This document shows positions 22,955-35,017 of a stretch of DNA of 64,000 nt, in pieces. The position numbers and the translations under genes are program-made. Source of the stretch: Irpex lacteus (lineage: Eukaryota > Basidiomycota > Agaricomycetes > Polyporales > Irpicaceae). The notes below the pieces were generated by a model. It was not told the origin of the DNA. It saw nothing but the letters and a program-made list of their open reading frames with translations, and ran no database searches. Every line of letters begins with the position of its first letter. The stretch's first letter is position 1. The stretch covers positions 62,001-126,000 of the forward strand of contig MQVO02000024.1 of the NCBI GenBank assembly GCA_001986395.2, in the 5' to 3' direction.

Positions 22955-24975
22955 CACAGCAGAGAATATACAGCGAACAAGATATCAGATTGAAGTCGTA
23001 AAAAGTGAAAACAAGAGTATCAAAGAAGTAAATGAAAGCAAGCCACGCAAGATCCATTGCCCCTGAACGTCTCTGTCGATGCACAACGTGCTGCAGTCCC
23101 ACAGATGCCCAGATGAATCCCCCAGCAAGATTCCACCCACAACTCATCCTCCCGCGTCGTCAAATCCTACCACTTCCGCCTTCTAAGACGAACAGAAACC
23201 AGTGAGGGAGCGATCAATGACTCAGAAACATACCACCCGCGACCCCTGCCAAGGGCCCAGATGTATTGCACGTCGTGCGACATCCAACGGGGGTAGTCTC
23301 ATCGTCTACACTGTCGAGTTTCAGCCGTCGTCTGGCCATCCGAAGGTCCATGTCCCCGTATTCTTTTGTGGGGTTATTTGAGTCTTTTTCGTCGTTTCGG
23401 GGTGTTCTTCGAATCCACAGCGTCCCAGTGAGAGAGAGAAAGAGATGGAGAAAGAAAGAACATGAAAAGAGAAAGGCGGGAGAGAGGTAAGGGTATATGG
23501 GCGGGAGGAAGAGATGGGTGGGACAGAAAGGGAGAGGGTGCCGGCCGCCGGCTGGTGATCTTTCTCGTCATCAACGTGTCGGGCCACTGGCCCCCGTTCG
23601 AGAAGTAAGTGTCGTGTTCGTGTCGGCGTAGAGACGAGTGCGAGTCTTTGTCAATGTCGTCCGATGTAAAGTCCAATTCTACGGATGAGTCAGTCAAAGG
23701 TGAAGGTGAAGACCTCGTGAGGACTCACATGATGAACAGAACCATCAACAATCCGCGAATGTCAGGTCGAAATCATTGTAGCTTGGGTATGTCGTGGAAC
23801 GTCGAAGTAAGAAGTCATGCCGTCACTCGAGATGAGTCTTCTGCATAGTCACAGGTAGTGGGGTAGCCGCGAGAGTGCAATCAGAGAGAGATCCAGCCAG
23901 ATAGTCCGCGAGTCCGTAGCGTTCCTCGGAACGAGATGTTGCGCGAGAGCACAGGATCGAGAGTACTGGGCAGACCTTATCAGAGATGGCGAGCAGTGAG
24001 CGGTGAACAGCTGGTATCAAGAGAGAAGCCACGAGTCCAAGAGAACAGAGAAGACCCAGCCCCGCCGCGCGGCGAGGGTGCACAAGAATCACAGCGTCTA
24101 CAACATGTGTCAGCCCACTGGTCTCGATCGCAATAGAGGCAGTCAGCCACTCACCAATAAGCACAAGCAACGAGCGGGGAAGGAGAGTGAACCAAGGGCA
24201 ACCTCTAAGGAATATCAATGCCGACGTCTCTTCGATTCCGCCATCGAAGAGTTATACGGACGTCGCTTGATGTTCCCGTTCGTCTCGAACTTGAACCAGA
24301 GTCAACCTCGTGTAGTATGCAATGGAGGGATCTTAGGATGACTCGGAGTCGAAATGTGAGGAGTGTGTTGGTTCTAGGAGGTATGAGTGTAGGTGCTTGG
24401 GATGCTGATGCTATGATCGAAGTACGGTGCTGTACGAGCGTGGTGGAGATGGGGTGGACGAGTAGCTTGATCTTGACGAATGATCAATGAGCTGAGTGAA
24501 TGTTGTGTATGAAACGATAGAGTGACTATGACGCCTGATGTCGGCGACGAAGAGGGAGTGAAGACATGGACGTCTGACGATGACGAGTGATGATAGAGGT
24601 GGACATTATGTGCGAAGGGAGATGGAAGGACTGTCGTAGACAGAGACGGGGACCGGCCCAAGTCGCTAGCTAACCAGAGCAGAGACAGAAACGAGTCGAA
24701 GAGAGGGAAGGTGGTGGTGAGAGAGAAAGAGCGGCGAGGAAATCCTAGCAGATGCGGGGGTGCTTTTATAGCATTGGAGGCTGACAAGAGTCCGAGCTGA
24801 CAATGATCGAGCGGCTGAACGGTGGAACTGGGTAATTGTGCCAGCTGCCTATTTATGCATCCAGTGTGTGGTCTGTTGACGTGAAGAATGTGACTGTCAT
24901 CCAACGATGGACTGCTCAATTGCAAGTCGTTGTGAACAAACAACTATGCAACCGGTGGCTGACAGCCTCATGAGT
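22955..24975 (-). repeat. R1 dispersed repeat, copy C
   Basis: This copy is read right to left, the mirror image of copy B. The terminus shared with B (GTATACAGCGAACAAG-like on the plus strand) is at about 22960-22975. The TATA box lies at 24763-24771 and GTCAGCC-type words extend to about 24975. Intron borders equivalent to B are intact. After intron 1 the frame stays open for roughly 130 codons (23823-24218) and ends MQKTHLE-stop, the longest surviving version of this segment. The 26-codon MSTS frame is kept. The hairpin CGTTCCTCGGAACG is present. It lies immediately 3' of the J-protein gene. Confidence 0.8.
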
Positions 24976-26069
24976 TCTACTCCGAGTAGCAGAACTCAGA
25001 GCTCATTGATGCCAGCCGCTTTCACTGTATCAAGTTAAAGTTACATGCATGCTTCCTGGAAGAGAGACGTGAACACTCGTTGGGACCGTTGCTCAGCGCT
25101 GGTACTACCGTAACCCGTTTACTCACCGTAAATGGGCGGGACTTCCCGCCATAGGCTCAATGAAAGTCTTTATGGTCATTAGCGGGATGGAAATCAACCA
25201 CATTCTGCACAAGTACTTATGAATGACATTGTAGTTGTGGTTGAGTGAACTCGAAGGACTCGGAAAGTTTCTAAGAATCCGCTGGCGGAGTTGTCACCAA
25301 GGCGGATCAATCTTGTGCGCCCCGCCGTTTGCCCGCCGTTCGGCAGCGTATTTCCCACGAGTCGTCCGAGAGTCTTAAAGTCACAATGACCAAGTTTACT
25401 CACAATCGTATGGGAAGCAGGTCACTCGTGGGTTTAGAATACCTCACGGCTTGACAGTTTGGTTTTCGCCACTCAGGTAGCCGTCAACTTTCACGTACGT
25501 CCGAATCCTGTTACCCAGAAATTCGAGTGGGATGACAAAATTCCGCTGTCTTAATGGAATCAGGTACTTAGGCTTGTTCAGACGCAGCAGCGCTGCTTAC
25601 TTCTGTATGCCGTTAGGTGCTTATACCGTACTACGATCTCTCGGGATTGGAACGGTAGCCTGAGCAGGGCTCGCACAACTTTACATCTCAAGGCCGCTAA
25701 CGATGTTTATGGGGACACGGGCTAGGTTCCATGACCACATTCTGTCAACCTAACAAGGCTTAAGATGGACGCTGCGTTCTGGACTTTAGGGCTTTTACGC
25801 AGTCTTGATTCCCAAGCTGAATCCCTGGTATGTACATCCTTAACCTCCGTGTGAGTTTTCTCACCGAGTATGCTGCAAGGTTTCGTCACTTAGAGTTTAC
25901 AGCCAATTCTCGCACACCGTTGCGGTGAGCAATGTACGGCATTAGGCCAGAATCAATCACTCAGGTCTACTGCACAGATGTTTCGGGTCCGCGCGCATAC
26001 ACGATGACCTCGTATGTAGGCGTGAGTGCATGGTCCTTTCACTGTCCGCTCTTCTCTTTTGTGGCTGCC
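24976..26069. other. Intergenic, 1.1 kb, no gene seen
   Basis: Sequence between repeat copy C and the first helical-protein gene. I find no domain, no long frame with splice support and no clear repeat. The right end should be promoter. Confidence 0.4.
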
Positions 26070-27245
26070 ATGGGCTCAAGCCACTCTGTCCCTTGGTATT
26101 CAGATGACAACGACGACGATATACCCGGTCAATGGCGTACCGCCTATCCATCTCCTGAGACCCGCCTTCTCCTTATGGGCCCTCGCCCGCCCTCCACACT
26201 ACGCAGTAACGACCATCTGCTGATGATAGCCCCTTATCACCCGCGAATAAGTAGAAACGAAATTCTACCCATGAGCTTCGCGACACAAGTAGCTCTACGA
26301 CAAGCATTGACTACAATGTATATCTGTCACGAGTTGTTTCTGTCATGGGGCAAAGAGCTCGCTGAGTATGTTTGATGATTACTGGATCCGAAGATATTCT
26401 GACTGCTGAATTCATAGCTCACGAAACAAACCTTCGGCAATTCCATCTCTTACTCTGCAAGAACTCCATACTATCGTCAAACGATTGATTCAACACTCGT
26501 TCGAGGTGTTGCAAGCGACGAAAATGACCTTGATGGGGCATCTTCAATTCTCTCACGCATTTGCTGAAGCCCTTCGTAAATCTACCACCACAGGCCTCCT
26601 CCAAATCACAGAAGAGATGGAGGAGCAGATGGAGAGCACGCAAGTGCATGCACAGCGCGTCTCGACCACCGTGCAACTCATGAAAGAAACTTTGCATTCC
26701 CTATCTGACACTCTGGAGCGTGGAATAAATGAGGCGAAGGAGCAGTGGACGACGAGATTGAAGAATCGGCTTTTGTGGCTTTGTCAAGTGCTCAGTCCTG
26801 TTTTCACTGCCGTTACGGTGGCTTGGACTAAAATGGCTCATCATGATCCCACCGTCATGCTACTCAGCACATTGGCCGCCCTTGTCAAAGAACTAGCTGC
26901 TTTCGCTAAGCAGGGTACGCAAACCAACCTAATTCTTTTCAGACTATGAGCTGACAGGTACATATATTACCTGCTCTAGACTGCGACGAAATTGCTCCAA
27001 AGGAGCACTCCGACCAGTTACTGGCATTCTTCAAGTACACTCTCCGGAGTGAAGTGTCCATGGCGAGCGAACGTCTTTGCAATCTTGATCCTTGCTATGG
27101 TGTTCTAGTCAACGGACTCGTCAAGGATAGTGAGAGAATCTTTCTCATTGAGCATACGACAGCTGGGGAGATGCAACATCGGTGGCAGGAACAATACCGA
27201 GAGCTTGATCGAGTCAAGGTTCGCTATATTGATGATGCGGTGTAG
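26070..27245 (+). CDS. Helical protein of unknown function, paralogue 1 (H1)
   Basis: Three exons (26070-26365, 26418-26914 and 26980-27245) join in phase to 352 residues. I do not recognise a family. The N-terminus is acidic and proline-containing. From about residue 70 the protein is nearly all helix: a segment with MYICHELFLSWGKEL, long amphipathic coiled-coil stretches, a hydrophobic hairpin-like region at about 216-258 (LLWLCQVLSPVFTAVTVAW, then VMLLSTLAALVKEL), and a charged C-terminal helix pair with KDSERIFLIEHTTAGE. A second gene at 33108-34192 shares this layout, short motifs and both intron positions and phases. ATG 26070 has a good context (GCCATGG) and matches the paralogue's start; an earlier in-frame ATG at 25932 exists. 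A membrane-inserting helical bundle is conceivable but unproven. The gene is bracketed by two direct copies of R1. Confidence 0.75.
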
Positions 27246-27486
27246 TATCCAATAGTTCATAGTATAGCACGCCGTCATTAGTACTCTACTTCCCTCTTTG
27301 TGATTACCGTGGCACTGGCATTTCGTCGAGTTGTGAACGAACAAGACGTGATTATATATGATGGCAGTCGCAGCTCTCATATTATCAGATTAACCCTACG
27401 CCAAGGATGGTCCATTGCTCTGAGCCTCGTAATTCATGAGACTCAGCACCAGCTTACTCCGATGGTAGCCGTTTCACTCGTGTGTA

Positions 27487-29330
27487 TACAGCGAACATAG
27501 TATCAGATTAGGAAGTCGTAAAAAGAAACAACAAAGGTATCAAAGAAGTAAATGAAAGCAAGCCGCGCAAGATCCATTGCCCCTGAACGTATCTCGTCGA
27601 TGCACAATGTGCTGCAGTCCAACAGATGCCCAGATGAATCCCCCAGCATGATTCCACCCCAACTCATCCTCCCGCGTCGTCCATTTCCACTAATTCCGCG
27701 TGCACCTAGCAGAAAGCAAAAGCAAGTGAGCGATCGTTGAGTCTGAAACATACCACCCGCGACCCCTGCCAGGGTCCAGATGTATTGCACGTCGTGCGAC
27801 ATCATTACGGGGGTAGCCTCATCGTCTACGCAATCGAGTTTCAGCCGTCGTCAGGCCATCCTCCGAAGGTCCATGTTGTCGTGAGCCGTATTCTTTTTGA
27901 TTTGTTTTCTGAGTATGTTTTTCTTCTTGTGCGTATTTCTTCTGAATTCAACCTGCTGAGTCCCAGAGAGCGAGAAAGAGAGAAGAGCCGAAACCGAGGC
28001 CGGGGAAGCGCATGCAGTCTTTCTCGTCGTCAACTTGTCAGACCACGAGCCCATATTCGAGAGGTAAGTGCCGTGTTTGTGTCGGCGTAGAAGCGAGGGT
28101 AGGTCCTTTGTCGATGTCGTCCGATGTAAAGTCCAATTCTGCAGATGCGTTAGTCGAAGGACGATAAGACGCTAGTCAGACATACTCACATGATGTACAT
28201 GACCATCGTCGGTCCGCGAATGTCAGGGCGAAGGTAAGGTAGTTGAGGTATGTCGTAGAACGTCGAAGAAAGAAGTCGTGTCGTCACTCGAAGTAAGTCT
28301 TCTGCATAGTCAAGGGAGGTGGAGTGGCCGCCAGAGTGCCATTGGTGGAGAGGTCTAGTCAGATAGTCCACGAGTCCGTAGCGTTCCTCGGAACAAGATG
28401 TTGCGCGAGAGCACAGGATCGAGAGAATCGGTGAGACCATGTCGGTGATGGCGAGCAGCGATAGTGGAGAACAGCTGAAATCAAGAGAGAAGCCACAAGT
28501 CCAAGAGATCGGGAGCCCCCGCCCGAGGGTACACAAGAACGATAACATCTACAATATATGTCAGCCCACTGGTCTCGATCGTAACGAGATTGTCAGCCAC
28601 TCACCAACATACACAAGCAACGAGCGGGGAAGGAGAGTGAACCAAGGATAACCTCTGAGGAATATCAATGCCGACGTCTCTTCGATTCCGCCATCGAAAA
28701 GTTTGCGGACGTCGCTTGATGTTCCCATTCGTCTCGAGCTTGAATCGGAGTCAACCTCGTGTAGTATGCAATGGAGGGATCTGAGGATGACTCGGAGTCG
28801 AGATGTGAGGAGTGCTTCGGTTCTGAGAGGTATGAGCGTAGGGTGTACGTGTGAGTGGTGCTTGAGATATTGATGCCATGATTCGAAGTGCGATGCTGTG
28901 CGAGCGTGGTGGGGATGGGGTGGACAAGTAGCTTGATGAGCTGTGTGGATGTTGTGTGTAGACGGTAGAGTGACTATGACGCATGAGGTCGGCGACGAGG
29001 AATGAGTGAAGACACAGACGCCTGACGACGACGAGTGTTGATATAGGTAGACATTAGGTGCGAAGGGAGATGGGAGAACTGTCGTAGACAAAGTCAGAGG
29101 CTTGCCCACGCCACTAGCTAACCAGAGCAGAGGCAGAGACAAGTCGAAGGAAGGGAAGGTGGTAGTGAGAGAGGAAGAGGGGGCGAGGAATTCAAGCAGG
29201 TGTGATGGTGGCTTTATACACAAGGAGCGACCAGGGAGGCTGACTGTGGCGGGGGCTGAAGAAAATCGACTCTCCGAGGCTGGCTGTTCGGTAGAGCACT
29301 GATGGACCGCGCATCGAGACCCTGTACAAG
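27487..29330 (-). repeat. R1 dispersed repeat, copy D
   Basis: Read right to left. The terminus is near 27490 (CAGCGAACATAG on the plus strand), the TATA box (TGTATAAAG on the minus strand) at 29211-29219, and CAGCC words run to about 29330. It is closest to copy E: both carry the same version of the tail after intron 2 (GACTGCATGCGC and CTGGGACTCAGCAGG) in place of the GGCCGGC and CT-rich tail of A, B and C. The frame before intron 1 is open for about 300 codons but lacks a well-placed ATG, and it stops 22 codons after the splice. The MSTY 26-codon frame is kept. The hairpin has lost one pair (CGTTCC..GGAACA). Confidence 0.8.
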
Positions 29331-29862
29331 AGAAAACCCCGGGTCGTCCAACAAAGTGTACTCGCACCCGTCTGCTGAGCGGTGCTGCCGGATGTTCGTG
29401 CTCGATCATACAGAGGCCTCTGAACGTCGTGGAATTTTCGAAGGCATCTTCAGGTTGGCAGATATATAACATACCTAACCGACTCTAGAGTTTGACTGCT
29501 GACCTTTGTAAGGCACGAGGTGAATGCTTGTTGCAATAAAATGACCCAACAAGTCACTTACCTGGTGAACAGGCGAGTCGTAGCTTTCTCTTGTGTATAC
29601 ATTCGTGATCAAGTCCATACGATTCTGTTCTTCAAAGATTACTCGGGGATATACTGACGGGAAGCTGGCTGTGTTCGAGAGCGAGGGCTGGAAATCGTGG
29701 AAGAAGCACTGGCAGAAGTGTGGCAGCAGGTGCCATGGGTCCCCACTTCTTACAGGAGCGTGAGGGAGAGTGGGCTGTACTGACTAGTTCCGGGGTCCTT
29801 CCACCTTTGGACAACAACCTCCAGCCAGACGCGACTTTCTCGTCTTCGCGTATTTGGCTTCC
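29331..29862. other. Intergenic: upstream of the BIR gene
   Basis: A 532-bp stretch between repeat copy D and the BIR start codon; promoter function is inferred from position only. Confidence 0.4.
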
Positions 29863-32671
29863 ATGGATTGCTACGAGGCTCGATTAGAGTCATTTCACAA
29901 GACAAGACGCGTAAAAACCAAGACTGGAACCGTTGTCTTGAAATGGCCGCATCCCGATACTTATTTAGCCACCCCGGAGCAGTTGGCTGAAGCGGGGTTC
30001 TATTACAGCCCAACCGTGGAGGCAAGAGACAGCGTGAAATGTTTCATGTGCAGGAAAGAGTTGGACGAGTGGGATGAAGACGATGATCCAATATCGGTAC
30101 ACTTTGCAAGATGTAGGGACATATGTGCGTGGGCTGTCGCGAGATGCGGCAACGTAGAGGACTTGGACGCGAATGGCGGGTACGTACGGGACAATTTGAA
30201 CCACAACCAAACTTCTCATATTGTGTACCAGGTTTACCTTCAAAGATCCATCACGAGCACCCACAAGCAAGACCATGGAGAAAGCCAGACACGAAACGTT
30301 TGCCTCCAGCTGGCCCCACGATCATATACGAGGACACGGCGCCAGCTCGAAGAAGGTATGTTACATAAACACCTGTTAGAGAGCTATAGCTCACACAGCG
30401 AAAGATGGCGAAAGCAGGTTTTCTCTATGCTCCCCATTCTGCCGGAGACGACACTGCGATATGTGTCTACTGTACTACTACATTGAGTGGGTGGGACGCT
30501 GATGATGACCCACTGTGCGGCATAGCGCCATGTCCAACTTATCCCTATACTAATGATGTCTTGCTTATTATAGGGAAGAACATCGTAAACGCGTAGCGAA
30601 GTCTGGGAGACGGTGCGCCTTCTTCGAGATGCTCGAGGGCTCCAGCAAAACAACTCAACCTCCACGGGCGACTAAATCCATGTCACGCTCAACATCGCAA
30701 TCGCTCTCCAAGAAGAAGAGCGAAGCGGTACTCACCACACCGGAGGAAGAGCCTTCTTCTGATGACATGTCCGAGCTTACCGTACTCACTACTGCGAAGT
30801 CTAAGCGAACTACACGATCGTCTAGCGTCCCGACGAAGACGCCTGGGTCTCGAAAGTCCACACGGTCAGGCGCAGCAAGCAGTCGGTCGAAAGGTGCTAC
30901 AGCATCAGAGATAGATGAGGACGCAGAAGGGAGCGGCAGCGAGGTAGGGAAGCGGGTGTCAAAATCGAAGAAGAAAGGCACGAAGAAGGCAAAGGAGGTC
31001 ATCGAGTCCATTGTAGAGGTCGACGAAGGGGAGGATCTGGGAGGGGTCGTGGAGGAGCCAGCAATCCAGAAACCCAAGCGTGGTCGTCCGCCAGGGAAGA
31101 GCAAGGCTAGTACTGCTAAAGTGAAGAAAGCTGTTGAGAGCGCACCGGACGAGTCAGAGGTGGAACCACCTCCCGACAAACCCTCACGGGCACGTTCGCG
31201 TTCGAAGATCGCGGCGGAAAGCGACACCGAACCTCCTACAAATACGAAGCCCCCTTCGTCACAACCGAAGACGAAATCCTCTACCAAACATAAGAAGGTG
31301 GAAGAGCCTCCCATGCGGAGTGAAGAGCCTCGTCGGACGGCCTCCTCACACGATATTCCCGACGACGAACTGATGCCTCCTCCCAAAACTAAACCGAAAG
31401 CCAAAGTGACGGCTAGCGGCAAATCGAAGGCTATTGAGGTTGAATCCGACGACGACGACGTTCACCCATCTCAACCTCCAGCCCAGGAGCCTAGAAAACC
31501 GAATAAGAAAACTCCTTCCAGTCGTTCTGCGGAGGAAAAGCCACTTTCCAATGGCCTGCACGCTGACGTGCCTGTATCTCAAGCGAAGGGACGGAAGAGC
31601 TCCAGTACCTCTGATGATACTGGGTACGCGACGGCTGAGCAGCCTATGGAGGTAGATGACGAGCACCCGTCTCGCGAACGTTCTCATTCGCGTGGTGCGT
31701 CTCTGCGCGAGAAGCCTGATAAACGATCCACTTCGGCGGCCAAGGCACCAGTTATGAAGACAGAGCCGGACACTGATGTTGACATGCAGGAAGCTTCAGA
31801 GTTGCCGCGAGAGAGCAGACCTCGTCAGCTGTCCAACGCTAAGGCACCCGCTCCTATTCCAAGACAGCTTTCCAAGTCGTCTCTCAACCCGCCGCCACGA
31901 ATGGCTTCTCGTTCGACGAGCTCGCTAGCCCGTCCGCCGTCTCGTATCGGGACGGAGATCGTCGACATCAGCTCCGATGAAGACGATGAGCTGGATGTCT
32001 TGAAGGTGATAGCTAGCTCGAGGTCACAGAAGCCTCTGAGTACGAGCTCAGCGGGTAGTGGCACGGAACCTCCGGTATCTATCGCCCCCAGCTCATCCGG
32101 TGCATTCGTCCCTTCGCGTACGAGCAAGCAATCTCCTCCATCCGACCCTGACACCATACAAAGGACCTTATCTAATCGATCTATTGCGCTCCCGGAGAAG
32201 AGTTTAGATCGAAAGCCCGCTGTTGTGTCCCCTGCAGCTCTGCCACATGTCTCTCCGGATATCGAAATGGAAAGAGTGGAGGAGCCCCGTGTGAAGCCAC
32301 CTGCAGCTGCCAAGGATAAAACAAGGCAAAAGCAGAGTCCTTCCACGCCCCCGCCTCCCCCCTCTGATACACTGCCATCTCACCCTACCGCACCTCCGGC
32401 TCCCCCACTCCCATCCTTTGACGAAGACCTCGCAGCAGAAGAGGCACGTACTAAAGATCCTGCCGTCGAGGCCTTTACACCCTTCCTCTCCATAACATCC
32501 GTCAGCAATCTTACTGCGCTCACTGAAGATGAAGGAGACTTGACCCTGGAGCAGTACATTCGACGCGAGCTTGAGCGTCAGTATCAGCAGTTCAAGGAGG
32601 ACGGAGATCGCCAGATCGCGCTGTTCAAACAACGTGCGGCTGAAGCACGCAAGATGATAGAGAGTCTCTGA
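29863..32671 (+). CDS. BIR1: BIR-domain protein, survivin/Bir1-type chromosomal passenger subunit
   Basis: Four exons (29863-30179, 30232-30355, 30399-30514 and 30574-32671) join in phase to 884 residues. Two BIR domains fill the first 190 residues. Each has a CxxC (CFMC, CVYC), a GWD or EWD turn followed by DDDP, a His and a distal Cys, the zinc ligands of the fold. A low-complexity region of over 600 residues follows, rich in Ser, Pro, Lys and acidic patches (for example SSDEDDELD). A final conserved-looking helix (LTLEQYIRRELERQYQQF) resembles the survivin C-terminal helix that binds INCENP and borealin. Yeast and Schizosaccharomyces Bir1 share this two-BIR plus long-tail plan and act in the Aurora B complex at kinetochores. 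The third acceptor is ambiguous between CAG at 30398 and AAG at 30404, a two-residue difference. No RING or caspase-linked domain is seen. Confidence 0.9.
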
Positions 32672-33107
32672 TCCTCGTGGATCCGCTGCATTGTCGATTG
32701 CCGTGCTAATGCTTTGGCCTGTTTGCACGCTGAACGTTGGACGCTAAGTTATTGTTCCTTCTCGCATCTCATCGCTGTCTGTATAGTTTGTGAATTAGCT
32801 TACAATATTATATACGTTTTAGAGTCGTTCATGTAGGGCTCAATACCACGTAGCTGGTGATGAGGGTGTGTGTGTGGCCTCGCTGAAATCATTCCACCGG
32901 ACCATCAACGCAAGGTGCAAGTGAGGCTCGCTCGCAACATATACATATGTCAAAGGAAAGGCGTGTGTAGCATGGAAGTCGAAACTTGACAGCCTACGCC
33001 AAATATCCCGGGCACGCCCTTGCTTCACGGGACTAAGTTTATAGCGTCGACCGGATCGATAGGTGTCTTTACGAACTTCACCTCCCCTCCCTCCTTTGAT
33101 CGCGATC
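32672..33107. other. Intergenic between BIR1 and the second helical-protein gene
   Basis: Contains the 3' untranslated region of BIR1 and the promoter of H2. The minus-strand frame 32840-33460 overlaps real exons and is treated as a shadow. Confidence 0.5.
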
Positions 33108-34192
33108 ATGGTCCCCCCTCCTCGTTGGGAGGACTCCAGCTCGGATGATGATAGCGACACAGAGAGCGAATACGAATACGTGAATGAATCGAAGATTCGT
33201 CCCATGGACAGCGCGGCCGCTATGGCGATCCAGGATGCAGTGCAAAACCTGTTAGTCTGCCATGAGCTATTCAAGTCGTGGAAGACGGAGTTGGAGAAGT
33301 AAGCATAAGGCACTGGACGCTGATTCGACCGCGCAGGCTGATTTGAACCTCTATTCAGGACTTCCAGACGATCCAGCCACGTCTCTGATTTAGCGGAAAG
33401 CGTCGAAGCCCTGTTAGAGCAGTCCGCAGGAGCTCTGGATGCTGCAGAAGATGTTATCACAGGACACTGCCGCTTCTCGAAAATCTTCTACAGGGCTCTC
33501 CGACAGTCCGCCAAGACCGGTCGTCTCGAGTACTCTAAGGAATTGGAGAAGGCAGCCGCCAACATCGAGAAAAGCGCCAATGTGGTGTCCAGAACGATAG
33601 CTCGCATGCGGGACGACCTAGAAGAGATGGCCGATAACCTTCAGAGTATCGTGGATGAGGAGACCAAGAAGCCGCGTTCACTGAAGGAGAAGGTGAAAGG
33701 ATGGATACGAGACGCACTTCGTGCGGTTGCGGCAGTCCTGAACCTGGGTGCCGTATTTGCCAACGTGCTAATGCAGCCACACTACGGAGCTGCTCTCGCA
33801 CTTGGTTCATCTTTATGCAAGAAGCTGGACTCAATCTTAGGCAGCACCGATTCGACGAAAAAGAGTACGTCGTCATCCTCCCTTGCGTGTTTCAAATTTT
33901 TCGTCCTAGTATGGGTTGATGGTGATATTGATATTTATTACTACCAGAGCGTAATATCACCGATACTGAATGGGAGAAACTCTTTCAATTCTTGAAGACC
34001 ACTCTCAGGGATGAGGTCTCCAAGGCCAAAGATACGTTAGTCGAGCTGGAGAGCTGCCAGGATGTGCTCAACCGCGAATTCAAGAAGAACAGCGATAGGA
34101 TCTTCCTTATCCGCAAAACCGAGGCGGAGGAGTTGTATGAGAAATGGCGACGTCGGAGCAGGCAGCTTGAGAAAATCGAGGTATATCGTTGA
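33108..34192 (+). CDS. Helical protein of unknown function, paralogue 2 (H2)
   Basis: Three exons (33108-33298, 33359-33864 and 33948-34192) join in phase to 313 residues. It is the paralogue of H1 at 26070-27245. Shared marks are an acidic N-terminus (SSSDDDSDTESEYEY), the CHELFKSWKTEL block before intron 1, a mid-protein hydrophobic region (about residues 180-215, with AVAAVLNLGAVFANVL and then AALALGSSL) and a C-terminal charged helix with SDRIFLIRKTEAEEL. Introns interrupt both genes at matching places and in matching phases (2 then 1). The second half of exon 2 reads as long am­phipathic helices. No catalytic motif, signal peptide or zinc site is visible. Function is unknown. The N-terminal half has diverged far more than the C-terminal motif. 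Confidence 0.77.
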
Positions 34193-35017
34193 ATGCAGCA
34201 CCGTGACTATTCGGAAAGGGCTATATTTATTCAAGTTGGTGAGAATCTGCACTTTATCATCACTTCGAATATCGGTTGATCTGCCTTGCAGTTACGATGC
34301 TACTACTATATGTACCGTTATTACTTTCACGACGCCTGCCAGTATGGAGAGCCGTGTGCAGCCTGGTGCTGTGACTAGTGTATTATATTGTATGTATACC
34401 TCTGCTTGTAACGTTGCAAGTTATACTATAGAACCCAGATTGCTCCTTGCCTTCGTGGAATCATGGGACTGGCTGAAATGGGCAATGCTACGGGCTACTA
34501 GTATGCTCAAGTCATTATTCATCGACGATATATGCATATGTACGCTCTGGCCAGAAAGCCAGACTAACTTTCCATAATACACCAATCTGTATCGCACTAC
34601 AGGAATTCCGATAGACTGAGAGTGAACACCTATTTCCACATAACTATAGCTACTGAGCCAACAAATACTACGAATAAACACAAGCGATCACACTAGAGAC
34701 AGAGAAAAGGGGGTCGGGGATGAGCCAAAAAACGAATGAGATGGTAGTGATATATGCGATCATGAGTGCATGCGAGCCAGATAAATGGGAGGTACGGCCG
34801 GAGGACGACGAAGAATAAGGGGGGAGGAGGAGGCGGTATAAGGGCTGGAGGGAGGTGAATAAAATGGGTGTGTGCAGGAACGCGTAGTAAACTAGTAAAC
34901 AGTGAGAGTCCGTCTTTCATCATGAGGTAACCATCCCGTCGGACCCCAGGTATCCCTTGTATATATGTACGAGTAGTGAGCTTGTGCAAGATTACAAGCC
35001 GGTGGACACCGGCGGGT
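34193..35017. other. Intergenic between convergent genes
   Basis: H2 (plus) and the OPT gene (minus) converge here, so this is largely 3' untranslated sequence. No gene is seen. Confidence 0.5.

Noticed and set aside
22815..23147. Minus-strand hydrophobic frame (SGAMDLAWLAF and onward) at the end of R1 copy C as a membrane-protein exon
   Set aside because: The stretch is partly hydrophobic in two frames, has no ATG that fits transcription from the R1 promoter, and is interrupted in copy E.
30655..31422. 255-codon minus-strand frame opposite BIR1
   Set aside because: Antisense shadow of the repetitive Ser/Lys-coding exon of BIR1.
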